Assembly: GCA_964624765.1 (NCBI GenBank)
Contig: CAZUZO010000107.1
Location: forward strand, 1-12,457
Direction: 5' to 3'
DNA length: 12,457 nucleotides
DNA from: JAGTVB01 sp964624765
Lineage (GTDB): Bacteria; Pseudomonadota; Gammaproteobacteria; HK1
Shown here piece after piece: positions 1-6,806 of the stretch (positions are counted from its first letter, which is position 1; each line of letters starts with the position of its first letter). The notes beneath the pieces were generated by a model. The model ran no database searches and was not told the DNA's origin. It was given only the letters and a program-made list of their open reading frames with translations. A program made the translations under genes and the position numbers.

Positions 1-153
1 GCAAGCAACCGGAGTGTACAAGGGAGTACATGAGGATTGCGAGCCGCCGTGCAACGCAGCTATGGCAAGCGCAGTAATTTTTACCGTGAAAAGCCCGATT
101 TTCATTGTCCGGGGTGGCCGAATCCCTCGGCCATGACGGTTTAAAACAGCTTC
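1..153 (+). repeat. MITE-like palindromic repeat, copy 1 (left-truncated by window, interrupted)
   Basis: Bases 1-82 align without gaps to 6857-6938 of the complete copy downstream, with about 72 of 82 bases identical by eye. Both copies have the same orientation. After 82 the alignment breaks and resumes at 143-153, which carries the right terminal repeat ending in ACAGCTTC. Bases 83-139 are therefore extra sequence in this copy. The left half of the element lies before the window, so its target-site duplication cannot be checked. It has no coding capacity of its own and resembles the short non-autonomous palindromic elements scattered through gammaproteobacterial genomes. Confidence 0.75.
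83..139. other. 57-bp insertion inside MITE copy 1, with a hairpin
   Basis: This segment is absent from the complete copy at 6807-6949. It is flanked by TTT on both sides (80-82 and 140-142). Its left edge begins ACCGT, and ACGGT at 136-140 mirrors it. Inside is a perfect 7-bp hairpin: TGGCCGA at 115-121, a five-base loop, and TCGGCCA at 127-133. No T-run follows the stem, so a rho-independent terminator is unlikely. It could be a small secondary insertion or a sequence variant of the repeat. Confidence 0.5.
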
Positions 154-170
154 TGAAGCGACAGTGAGCC

Positions 171-737
171 GTGAAGTCGGTTGCCATCGTATTGATAGTG
201 TGTGGATTGCTGCTTGGACCGGCGTACTATGTTTTCTACCGGTATTTTAGCGGCGATGTCGTCATGGTACTGCCGGTCGCGGTGCAGGATCGACCGACAG
301 CCGGGGTGCAGAGCCATGCGCCTGCGATAGCGCCGCGAGCGTTCGAGCCAGTGGTATTGCGGTTAGATCCCGAGATGAACCCGGTCAGGCTAACCCTGAA
401 GCTGCGGGGCCACTGGAACACGTTCCTGGTCGAGCCTGGCCACAACCGTCATCGGGCAACATTGACGGGCGAAGGCGGCGTCATTGCCGATAGCGTTTTT
501 CAGATCAGCGCTACTGGCCCGGAACCGGGATGGCAAGTCTACCGTGAGGTCCTGGCTACCCTCGAGGTCCCTACGAGTGGAGATTATACTCTGGTACTCA
601 AGGAGGTTGCGCAGCAGAACATGGTCGCTAGCGATTTCGTGGTCGAGGTGCGCCGCAACGTGCACTCTCCAGACACGCGCATCGTGGTTGCCGGTGCCTT
701 GATGCTCTGCCTCGGCTTCATCGCGTTGCTGCGCTAG
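171..737 (+). CDS. Hypothetical bitopic membrane protein with periplasmic domain
   Basis: This is a 188-residue protein of unknown function. Residues about 5-27 form a hydrophobic N-terminal membrane segment or uncleaved signal anchor. Residues about 170-187 form a second membrane helix that ends almost at the C-terminus with LLR. The roughly 140 residues between them are soluble, rich in alternating hydrophobic positions and Pro/Gly, and look like a beta-sandwich exposed on the periplasmic side. The start is GTG, chosen because it gives an intact N-terminal hydrophobic segment; the ribosome-binding site is poor. The gene starts 17 bases after the right end of the MITE copy, so its promoter may lie in or before the repeat. 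It is the first gene of the block, but almost 400 bases separate it from the next, so co-transcription is uncertain. I do not recognise its family. Confidence 0.75.
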   Translation: MKSVAIVLIVCGLLLGPAYYVFYRYFSGDVVMVLPVAVQDRPTAGVQSHAPAIAPRAFEPVVLRLDPEMNPVRLTLKLRGHWNTFLVEPGHNRHRATLTGEGGVIADSVFQISATGPEPGWQVYREVLATLEVPTSGDYTLVLKEVAQQNMVASDFVVEVRRNVHSPDTRIVVAGALMLCLGFIALLR

Positions 738-757
738 CCGTCTGGCGGATGACGGTT

Positions 758-881
758 GGCCACTCGAGTTCGACAGATATTGGCGCAACCTATTGAGTTT
801 ACAAGGTGACCACTTTTGTGGTGGCACATTTTACCGTTTTGAAATCAAGAACTTGTAACGAACTGTCGAACTCGGGTGGCC
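758..881. mobile_element. Inverted-repeat pair, likely insertion-sequence remnant (IS21-like ends?)
   Basis: GGCCACTCGAGTTCGACAG at 758-776 is the reverse complement of 863-881 with 18 of 19 positions matching. The 86 bases between contain a small perfect hairpin (ACCAC 809-813, TTTT loop, GTGGT 818-822). Read outward, the right arm starts TGTCGAACTCGG followed by GTGGCCAC, and the left arm ends in CGACA. IS21-family ends have the TG...CA form and carry subterminal GTGGCCAC-like repeats, so these may be two outward-facing IS relics. Read the other way, this is a small MITE-like element of about 124 bp. No transposase frame is present. The family assignment is from memory and tentative. Confidence 0.4.
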
Positions 882-1123
882 ACTCCATCTGTGGGTGTGG
901 TTCGGTGCCGTTCTCTATCGGATCCCGCCTAACAGGCCAGTCATCCAGCGGCGCTCCGCGACGACCGTATGCTACAAGGATAGCGCCCAAGGCCGATGCC
1001 ATCGAGGCTGCGGTCCTTGCCAAGCTAGAGCCGGTGGTCAGTGACATTCCTTCACCTAAGAGGGGTGGAGTGATCGAAGTTCTGAGGTCCGAGGAGAATG
1101 TCGCTTCGGGTGTTGGCCGAGCC

Positions 1124-1130
1124 AAAGGAG
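1124..1130 (+). promoter_or_regulatory. Ribosome-binding site for the DUF6524-like gene
   Basis: AAAGGAG ends four bases before the ATG at 1135. This strong Shine-Dalgarno match fixes the start and argues that the gene is translated independently of the doubtful frame at 806-1138, whose stop overlaps this ATG. Confidence 0.65.
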
Positions 1131-1134
1131 AAAC

Positions 1135-1587
1135 ATGAGCAAGCAGGTGCCTGAACGCAAGCGGCTATCGCGGGAATTCAACGCTGTCAGTCTTGTTTGG
1201 CGCTTCCTTGCCGCACTGATTCTTGTCTTGGCTACCTATAACCCTACGCACTACTCCTACTTTCATTGGGTACGAGGGGCTGTCAGCGATGGAAACATCG
1301 GTCCGGAGCACTTTTTTGCGGGTGCTGTCGTTGTCACCGGCTGGACGATTTTGATCGTGGCCACCAGGAGCTCGCTGGGCTTGGTCGGGGTGATTCTGGG
1401 TGCCGCGCTCATTGGCACGGCGGTTTGGCTACTTGTTGACCTCGGCATCCTGCACGCTGACTCGTTCATGTCGATTTCCTGGATCGCCCTGATTTGCTTG
1501 GCTGGGCTACTCGCCCTCGGCCTTTCCTGGTCGCACATCTGGCGCCGCATTACGGGTCAGGTGGACATCACCGATGAGGACCCATAG
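1135..1587 (+). CDS. Four-helix membrane protein, DUF6524-like
   Basis: This 150-residue integral membrane protein has a short basic cytoplasmic N-terminus (residues 1-18) and four predicted helices at about 20-38, 60-79, 82-105 and 113-135. It ends in an acidic tail (DITDEDP). The motif TYNPTHYSYFHW just after the first helix is what I associate with the DUF6524 family, which has no known function. That assignment is by recall, so it is moderately firm. The start is well supported by AAAGGAG upstream. A 202-base gap follows before the next gene; it holds no clear gene, promoter or terminator. Its position beside the DUF6384-like and coiled-coil genes suggests a membrane component of the same system. 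Confidence 0.82.
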   Translation: MSKQVPERKRLSREFNAVSLVWRFLAALILVLATYNPTHYSYFHWVRGAVSDGNIGPEHFFAGAVVVTGWTILIVATRSSLGLVGVILGAALIGTAVWLLVDLGILHADSFMSISWIALICLAGLLALGLSWSHIWRRITGQVDITDEDP

Positions 1588-1780
1588 TGGGCGCGGGTGG
1601 TAGCGTCCTCCTGATGGCTGATCGACGACGGCCAAGCCGGGCCAGCCCCGCACCATTTCGTTGCTTGCGTCTTCGACAGGAACGGCACCCGACGACCGAG
1701 CAAAACCACCTGCGGTAGTGGTGCCGAGCGTTCACTGCGGAGTCCCTTTGCCGGGACCGGTGTCCATGGAACCTTTTCTG

Positions 1781-1787
1781 GGGGAAG
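1781..1787 (+). promoter_or_regulatory. Ribosome-binding site deciding the start at 1790
   Basis: A G-run followed by AAG (1780-1787) sits immediately before ATG 1790, with its G-rich core five bases upstream. The frame stays open back to 1661, but the 43 extra codons encode a Pro/Val-rich stretch unlike the helical protein that follows, and no comparable Shine-Dalgarno sequence precedes the earlier starts. ATG 1766 is a possible alternative. Confidence 0.5.
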
Positions 1788-1789
1788 CG

Positions 1790-2968
1790 ATGAATACCAC
1801 AAATACACCGATGCAGTATCTGGACAAGGCCCTGGGCACCATCCGAGACCTGGGCCTGATGCCAGACCAACCCCGCAACGAAGACGAACCTATCGTGGCG
1901 TTGCTGAACCAAATTACCGATCTCGATGAAGCCAGGGTGATTGCCATCACCCGGACCTTGACGCAGGCGTCCCTGTTCAACGATGTGGTGCGTCAGCAGG
2001 TGCGGGCGATGGAGATCAGCAATCGCTATGAGGCTATTACCAATGCCTTCAATAGCATCCGCGACGATGCCAAGTCCATGGTGGATCAGGTCGAAGACGG
2101 TAAACTCGATACCTTCGAGCGCATTTCCAACGTTTGGACGAAAGTGACTCGTGGCGATATCGCTAGCCGTTTCGACAACATCAAGAAAAGCTATCTCGCC
2201 GTCACCGCTTCCGCCCGAGACCAGATCCAGCGTGAGCGGCGGATCCTTGAGGCCTATCAGGATTATCGGGGTGCTGTCAAACAATCCGAGATCCTGGCTC
2301 TGGAGGTGTTGCATAAGGCTGAGACACAACTCGATGCCGCCAAGGCGGAAGTAGAGCAAGCGCTGCAGGCAGTGGAGGATTATCAGGGCCAGGAGGCCGC
2401 CGAACGGGCGCGGCAGGAGATGGTCCGGGACCAGAAAGTGCGCGCCCTGCAGGATACGGAGAAGCGCTACCAGATCGCCAAGGATCTCTCGGATAACTTG
2501 ACGGTTAGTTACAATACCTCGGAAGTTGTCATGGCCCGGCTGCTACAAACCACCAACGCCAAGGAGCGGGTATATGCCCAAGCGGTGAGTTTCTTTAGCA
2601 CCAATGAGACCGTCTTGACGGCGTTGACGGCCTCGTTTACTGGGATGTTCGGCCTGCATGAGAGCACCCAAACGGTGGAAGCCATGAAGGAAGGTGTCAG
2701 CCAATCCCTAGAGGTGCTGGCGGACATCGGTGGCAAGGTGCAGGAAGCGGCGATCATGGCCGGATACGGGCCTACCGTCCGCGCCGATGCGGTGAAAAAG
2801 CTGGTGGAATCGGTGGTGAATTTCCAAACCCGGTCGCGGGAAATCATCGACGAGATGCGCGCCCAAAGCACGGCCAACGCCGAAGAGATCCGGGCCGCGG
2901 TGGAGAGCGGGAAAAGGCGCCTGGCACGCCTGGCGGAGGAGGGTAAGGTCCTCGGCTCGTCGCCATGA
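1790..2968 (+). CDS. Long alpha-helical coiled-coil protein of unknown function
   Basis: The protein is 392 residues from ATG 1790. It has no signal peptide and no membrane segment, so it should be cytoplasmic or peripherally attached. Nearly the whole length is predicted helical. The clearest coiled coil is at about residues 145-235, a heptad-like stretch rich in Ala, Glu, Gln, Lys and Arg (for example KAETQLDAAKAEVEQALQAV). A second helical section of about residues 270-390 ends in a charged tail (SGKRRLARLAEEGKVLGSSP). Relatives next to DUF6384 genes are, as I recall, often annotated 'cell surface protein', but nothing here supports surface location. The overall look recalls TelA/PspA-like helical proteins, without a diagnostic motif. 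The stop overlaps the next gene's start (ATGA at 2965-2968), so the two are translationally coupled. Confidence 0.85.
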   Translation: MNTTNTPMQYLDKALGTIRDLGLMPDQPRNEDEPIVALLNQITDLDEARVIAITRTLTQASLFNDVVRQQVRAMEISNRYEAITNAFNSIRDDAKSMVDQVEDGKLDTFERISNVWTKVTRGDIASRFDNIKKSYLAVTASARDQIQRERRILEAYQDYRGAVKQSEILALEVLHKAETQLDAAKAEVEQALQAVEDYQGQEAAERARQEMVRDQKVRALQDTEKRYQIAKDLSDNLTVSYNTSEVVMARLLQTTNAKERVYAQAVSFFSTNETVLTALTASFTGMFGLHESTQTVEAMKEGVSQSLEVLADIGGKVQEAAIMAGYGPTVRADAVKKLVESVVNFQTRSREIIDEMRAQSTANAEEIRAAVESGKRRLARLAEEGKVLGSSP

Positions 2969-3870
2969 GTCTTCAGTCGGAGGCTTCGACCAAGGTTCCA
3001 CTGGATGAAATGATGTTGGCCATGGATGTGGTGGACACACTGCGCCATCGAAGCCAGTGGGTGGAGCAGGAACTCGATACAGAACATCGGGAGGAGCAAT
3101 TGAAGGAGCGGTTGCGCAAGATATACGCGGCGCAGGGCATTGAGGTGTCTGATCAGGTTCTCGAGGCCGGGGTGGCGGCGCTCAAGGAAGAGCGGTTCGT
3201 TTACAAGCCACCACCGGAGAGTTTTGCCGTCAAGTTGGCTCGCCTCTATGTGAATCGCCACCGTTGGGGCAAGTGGCTGGCGGGGGCAGGTGCCGCGCTC
3301 GTCGCGGTGTGGGCGTTGTACTATTTTTTCGCGGTGGCGCCGCGCGCGGCCTTGCCTGGGCAGCTCCAAACGCTGCACCAGTCGGTGCTGCAGGTGGCTG
3401 AGGTGGATGCCGCGAGGGCGCTTGCCGAACGTTACCATGCTAAGGGACAGTCGGCTTTGCGGGACGGCGATCGAAAGAGTGCCCAGGTGGCGCTGCAATC
3501 CCTGACAAGCCTGCGCGATACCTTGGAGCAAGAGTACTCGTTGCAAATCGTTAATCGACCGGGAGAGCATACGGGTGTGTGGCGAATTCCCGATCTGAAT
3601 ACCTCGGCGCGCAATTACTACATCGTCGTCGAGGCGCTCGGTGCCGATGGGGCCGCCGTGCGGGTCGCGGTGACCAGCGAAGAAACCGGTAAGACCGAAC
3701 GTGTTTCCCAGTGGGGGCTACGGGTCGACGAAGCGGTGTTTCAGCGCGTGGCTGCGGACAAGCGGGACGACGGCATCGTCCAGAATAATCGCTTCGGCAT
3801 GAAACGCCGTGGTTACCTGGAACCTGATTATCTGTTTCCGATCACCGGCGCGGCGATCACCCGTTGGTGA
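2965..3870 (+). CDS. Single-pass membrane protein, DUF6384-like
   Basis: This 301-residue protein has three parts. Residues 1-100 are a cytoplasmic helical region containing DEMMLAMDVVDTLRHR (14-29) and IYAAQGIEVSDQVLEAGVAAL (near 52-72). Residues about 104-126 are one strongly hydrophobic helix (WLAGAGAALVAVWALYYFF). The rest is a C-terminal domain with a short helical hairpin and then a beta-rich section of about residues 195-301. The N-terminal motifs are those I associate with DUF6384, a family of unknown function. The internal membrane helix suggests a cytoplasmic N-domain and a periplasmic C-domain. It overlaps the upstream coiled-coil gene by four bases, and its stop is ten bases before the next start, so the three genes are almost certainly one transcript. 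It is the best candidate for a membrane anchor of the flanking coiled-coil proteins (inference). Confidence 0.87.
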   Translation: MSLQSEASTKVPLDEMMLAMDVVDTLRHRSQWVEQELDTEHREEQLKERLRKIYAAQGIEVSDQVLEAGVAALKEERFVYKPPPESFAVKLARLYVNRHRWGKWLAGAGAALVAVWALYYFFAVAPRAALPGQLQTLHQSVLQVAEVDAARALAERYHAKGQSALRDGDRKSAQVALQSLTSLRDTLEQEYSLQIVNRPGEHTGVWRIPDLNTSARNYYIVVEALGADGAAVRVAVTSEETGKTERVSQWGLRVDEAVFQRVAADKRDDGIVQNNRFGMKRRGYLEPDYLFPITGAAITRW

Positions 3871-3880
3871 AGCATCGACC

Positions 3881-5281
3881 ATGATCTCCGGACGCCAAAC
3901 TCTCGCATCCATCGAGCGTTCGCTGAATGACGAACAGGCGAAGCTCGATGCGGTACAGAGCCGTATTCGCGACGTGAGCGGCCAACTTTTGGATCTACAG
4001 AAAACTGAGGCTCGAGACTATCGTGAGCTGGCTCGCTTTAGGGTGGACGCCCTTGCCAGCGGTGCCGTGCTGGCGCGAATCGACGCCACCGAGCGTCAAG
4101 TGGCGGCACTGCTGCAAGCCCGGGAATCAGCGTCCAAGGAGGTCGATGGAGCGATCCGTTTGGCAGAGGAGCATCGCCAGCAGCTTGAGCAAGAACGAGC
4201 CGCTCAGGCGCGGGTACTCGAGCACGCGCTGGAGGAATTGGACGCTGCAGAGGCGAAGGTTCAGGCACAGCTCGACGTCGATCCCGGCTACCAGGCCCAA
4301 CGGGAGCGCGCTCGCGCGGCTGAGCGCATGGCGCAGCACGCTGGCGACAAGGCAACGCGCAGCGAGCAGGAACAGGCGGAGAAGAGCCTGTCTTATCGAA
4401 CCGACTCCTTGTTTATGTATCTGTGGCAGCGGCGCTACGCGACGGTGGACTACCGGCCCAATCCTGTTACCCGATGGTTGGACAGCAAGATCGCAAAGCT
4501 TATCGGTTACACCGATGCGAGCGTCAATTATGGGCGGCTACTGGCTATCCCAGGACACCTGCGCGAGCACGCGGATCGGCTGCAACAGCACGCGCAGAGG
4601 GAATTCGAAGCGCTGCGCCAGCTGGAGCTCGAGGCTCGGGAGAGGAACGGCATCTCTACGCTCGAGGGGGTGCAGGCGCAGGAGCAAGACAAACTCGATG
4701 CCATCGATTCGCGCATAGAAGCGGTAGGTGCCAACTACCAGGCGTTATTGCAGCGCCGAGAGCGCTTCGCCATCGGGGAGGATGAAGATTATCAACAGGC
4801 GGTGACCTATTTGGCCTCTGACTTGAGTCGTGATGACTTACAGAGGCTGCGTCGCGATGCCCTTGCGACGCCGTTTCCCGAAGATGATGTGGTCATCAGT
4901 CGACTACTCGATACTGAACAGGAGCGGCGCAGACTGGAAGCAACGTTGTCGGAGCTGAAGCAGCTGACCCAGCAACATCGTGAGCGACTTGGACAGCTGG
5001 AATCGTTGCGCACGCAATTCAAGCACCGGCATTACGATCGGCCGGATTCCCATTTTGCCGATGGGGCCATGGTGAGCATAATGTTGGGCGATTTTGTCAA
5101 CGGAATGCTGAACCGCGATGCGCTGTGGCGGATGCTGGAGCAGCAACAGCGCTACCGTCCCCGACGTGCCGATCCGCACTTCGGTTCCGGTGGCTTTGGT
5201 CGTGGCAGCCCGTGGGCTGGCGGGCGAGGCGGCAGTGGCGGATTCGGTGGTAGCGGGTTTCGCACTGGAGGCGGGTTTTGA
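3881..5281 (+). CDS. Coiled-coil protein with glycine-rich C-terminal tail
   Basis: The protein is 466 residues from ATG 3881, which I prefer to the upstream start at 3809 because that would overlap the DUF6384-like gene by 62 bases and add a non-helical segment; GGTGAAG lies at 3866-3872. Residues 1-165 are a long coiled coil rich in Glu, Gln, Ala and Arg. A conserved-looking centre of about residues 170-215 contains SLFMYLWQRRY, then helices continue to about residue 400. Residues about 400-430 include DFVNGMLNRDALWRML, an amphipathic helix. The last 35 or so residues are a low-complexity Gly/Arg/Phe/Ser tail ending in RTGGGF. There is no signal peptide or membrane helix. The function is unknown. 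The layout suggests an oligomerising scaffold, with the tail available for binding or phase-type assembly, possibly as a chaperone target. Confidence 0.85.
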   Translation: MISGRQTLASIERSLNDEQAKLDAVQSRIRDVSGQLLDLQKTEARDYRELARFRVDALASGAVLARIDATERQVAALLQARESASKEVDGAIRLAEEHRQQLEQERAAQARVLEHALEELDAAEAKVQAQLDVDPGYQAQRERARAAERMAQHAGDKATRSEQEQAEKSLSYRTDSLFMYLWQRRYATVDYRPNPVTRWLDSKIAKLIGYTDASVNYGRLLAIPGHLREHADRLQQHAQREFEALRQLELEARERNGISTLEGVQAQEQDKLDAIDSRIEAVGANYQALLQRRERFAIGEDEDYQQAVTYLASDLSRDDLQRLRRDALATPFPEDDVVISRLLDTEQERRRLEATLSELKQLTQQHRERLGQLESLRTQFKHRHYDRPDSHFADGAMVSIMLGDFVNGMLNRDALWRMLEQQQRYRPRRADPHFGSGGFGRGSPWAGGRGGSGGFGGSGFRTGGGF

Positions 5282-5461
5282 TGACCGGCCATGGCCCTGG
5301 ACCTGCCATGGTTTGTGAGATTGTTTTGCACGCTTTCAGGAATAGAGGGTTCTCGGGTGTCTGAAACCCTGGCTGTCATACCTTCTTGAGATACTGATGT
5401 TAATGCGTTACTGGAAGACCGGATACGCCCTCGAGAGATAAGGTAACCGTCGGAGGGGTAA
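5282..5461. other. Intergenic gap before the J-domain gene, with a weak stem-loop
   Basis: This gap of 180 bases is the largest in the second half of block 1, so the J-domain gene may have its own promoter. AGGGTT (5346-5351) pairs with AACCCT (5365-5370) around a 13-base loop, without a following T-run. CCATGG occurs at both ends of a short inverted repeat near 5290-5311. I see no convincing sigma-32 promoter (no CTTGAA...CCCCAT pair). TTGAGA near 5386 with TACTGG 17 bases on is only a poor sigma-70 match. Confidence 0.35.
5452..5458 (+). promoter_or_regulatory. Ribosome-binding site for the GTG-initiated J-domain gene
   Basis: GGAGGGG ends three bases before GTG 5462, with the GGAG core six bases upstream. 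It supports GTG as the true start, which places the J-domain tyrosine/aspartate motif (EYKDYY) right at the N-terminus, as in CbpA and DnaJ. Confidence 0.7.
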
Positions 5462-6400
5462 GTGGAGTATAAAGATTACTACAAGACCATGGGCCTCTCG
5501 CGCAGTGCCACCCAGGATGAGATCAAGCGTGCTTACCGCAAGCTAGCGCGGAAATACCATCCCGATGTCAGCAAGGAAGCAGATGCGGAACAACGCTTCA
5601 AGGAGATAGGGGAAGCCTACGAGGTCTTGAAAGATCCAGAAAAACGAGCGGCTTACGATCGGTTGGGGACCGATTGGCGGGCGGGTCAGGAGTTTCGACC
5701 GCCACCGGACTGGGACCAGGGCTTTTCGTTCGCCGGAGGAGGATTTACCCACGGTGATGCCACTCAGTTCAGCGATTTTTTCGAATCCCTGTTTGGTCGA
5801 GGTTTTGTTTGGGCGCACGGGGAGGCGTTTCAGGCGCGCGGCGAGGACACCTACGCCAAGGTGCTCATGGACATCGAGGATGCGTATCATGGGGCGACTC
5901 GCACCCTGACCCTGCGCCAAACCGAGCTCAGCCCCGAAGGTAGGCCGATGGCGGGTGAGCGTGCGCTAAACGTGCGTATTCCGAAGGGCGTACGTCAAGG
6001 ACAGCATATCCGTCTCGCCGGCCAAGGTGGGGCGGGTATTGGGAAGGGGCAGGCGGGCGATCTCTATCTCGAGATCGAGTTTCGACCCCACCCCCTTTAC
6101 CGGGTACAAGGGCGGGATGTGTTCCTAGAACTGCCTATAGCACCGTGGGAAGCAGCGTTGGGGGCGACGGTGAAGGCCCCTACGCCGACCGGCATTGTCG
6201 ATTTGAAGATCCCCGCCGGCTCGGCGGCCGAGCGTAAGCTGCGCCTGAAGGATCGTGGCATTCCCGGTAAACCACACGGGGATCTGTATGTGGTGTTGCA
6301 GATCGCGCTGCCGCCAGCTGACACGGATGCCGCGAAGGCGGTTTACCAGAAGATGGCACAGGAGCTGAGGTTCAATCCACGCCGGCACCTGGGGGTTTAA
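5462..6400 (+). CDS. cbpA: CbpA-type J-domain co-chaperone (Hsp40)
   Basis: The product is a 312-residue class II Hsp40, close to the roughly 306 residues of E. coli CbpA. The J-domain (residues 1-68) carries the HPD motif at 33-35, needed to stimulate the ATPase of DnaK. A Gly/Phe-rich linker follows at about 70-120 (GQEFRPPPDWDQGFSFAGGG). There are no CXXCXGXG zinc-binding repeats, which separates it from DnaJ. Residues about 125-300 form the two beta-barrel client-binding domains, with typical motifs NVRIPKGVRQGQHIRLAGQG, GDLYLEI and LRLKDRGIPG. The function follows from the family: it delivers unfolded clients to DnaK in the cytoplasm, and CbpA also binds DNA in E. coli. The partner modulator CbpM follows after 5 bases. 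No DnaK gene is in the window. The neighbouring coiled-coil proteins are plausible clients (inference). Confidence 0.95.
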   Translation: MEYKDYYKTMGLSRSATQDEIKRAYRKLARKYHPDVSKEADAEQRFKEIGEAYEVLKDPEKRAAYDRLGTDWRAGQEFRPPPDWDQGFSFAGGGFTHGDATQFSDFFESLFGRGFVWAHGEAFQARGEDTYAKVLMDIEDAYHGATRTLTLRQTELSPEGRPMAGERALNVRIPKGVRQGQHIRLAGQGGAGIGKGQAGDLYLEIEFRPHPLYRVQGRDVFLELPIAPWEAALGATVKAPTPTGIVDLKIPAGSAAERKLRLKDRGIPGKPHGDLYVVLQIALPPADTDAAKAVYQKMAQELRFNPRRHLGV

Positions 6401-6405
6401 TCCTG

Positions 6406-6735
6406 ATGAAAAGTGATCTACTACCATTACTATCGGGTGAAGTGCTGGAGGACGAGGTCGAGCTCTCGCTGGCCGAGCTTTGCCGTGCCTCCCGGCTGCG
6501 GGCCGAGCAAGTCTTCGATCTCGTGGATGAGGGGATCATCGAGCCCACCGGACGAGAACCCGGACGCTGGCGTTTCGCCGGCGCGAGCCTGCGCCGGGTT
6601 CGAGTGGCTTTGACACTGCAGCGGGATCTAGGAGTGAATTGTGCCGGCGCAGCGTTGGCGATCGATCTCCTCGAAGAAATGGAACTGCTGCGTGCGCGGC
6701 TGCGCGCTGTGGGCGAAGAAGGATGGTCGTCCTAG
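6406..6735 (+). CDS. cbpM: Chaperone modulator CbpM (MerR-like)
   Basis: This 109-residue protein has the CbpM plan: a short N-terminal strand (about residues 1-12), a MerR-type helical motif with LSLAELCRASRLRAEQVFDLVDEGIIEP at about 20-47, the wing-like stretch REPGRWRFAGASLRRV, and helices to the end (DLLEEMELLRARLRAV). In E. coli, CbpM binds the J-domain of CbpA and blocks its co-chaperone and DNA-binding activity. The length matches the roughly 100-residue family. A G-run near 6391-6395 lies upstream of ATG 6406, and the gap from the J-domain gene is only five bases, so the pair is co-expressed. It is the last gene of block 1; no terminator is evident in the 71 bases before the MITE. Confidence 0.92.
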   Translation: MKSDLLPLLSGEVLEDEVELSLAELCRASRLRAEQVFDLVDEGIIEPTGREPGRWRFAGASLRRVRVALTLQRDLGVNCAGAALAIDLLEEMELLRARLRAVGEEGWSS

Positions 6736-6806
6736 CGTACAGGCTTTTCGCTCACCTTCGGTTTTCGCAATGTTGGACCGGCTATCGGCTCACCAGCGTC
6801 GCCTTA

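Larger units (their letters stand above)
738..1134. other. Gene-poor interval with insertion-sequence debris
   Basis: No convincing gene is present. The first half (758-881) holds an inverted repeat pair described separately. A GTG-initiated frame at 806-1138 and an overlapping reverse frame at 799-1125 are both open, but neither has a recognisable domain or a good ribosome-binding site, and the forward one begins inside the repeat debris. Just after the stop of the upstream gene, CCGTC (738-742) pairs with GACGG (751-755); no clear T-run follows, so a terminator is doubtful. Confidence 0.5.

Noticed and set aside
806..1138. Forward GTG-initiated frame of 110 codons overlapping the DUF6524-like start
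   Set aside because: It begins inside the inverted-repeat debris, has no good ribosome-binding site and no recognisable domain, and a reverse frame (799-1125) is open over the same span.
1661..1789. N-terminal extension of the coiled-coil protein by 43 codons
   Set aside because: The added residues are Pro/Val/Ser-rich and unlike the helical protein, and the better Shine-Dalgarno sequence lies directly before ATG 1790.
2509..3570. 353-codon reverse frame across the coiled-coil and DUF6384-like genes
   Set aside because: It spans the junction of two well-supported + strand genes, and its translation is Arg/Leu/His-biased without any domain.
3809..3880. Upstream start for the glycine-tailed coiled-coil gene
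   Set aside because: It would overlap the DUF6384-like gene by 62 bases and add a non-helical segment. ATG 3881 leaves a normal 10-base gap with GGTGAAG upstream.
5380..5461. Heat-shock (sigma-32) promoter before the J-domain gene
   Set aside because: It would be expected for an Hsp40 gene, but no CTTGAA-type -35 with a CCCCAT-type -10 at proper spacing is present.
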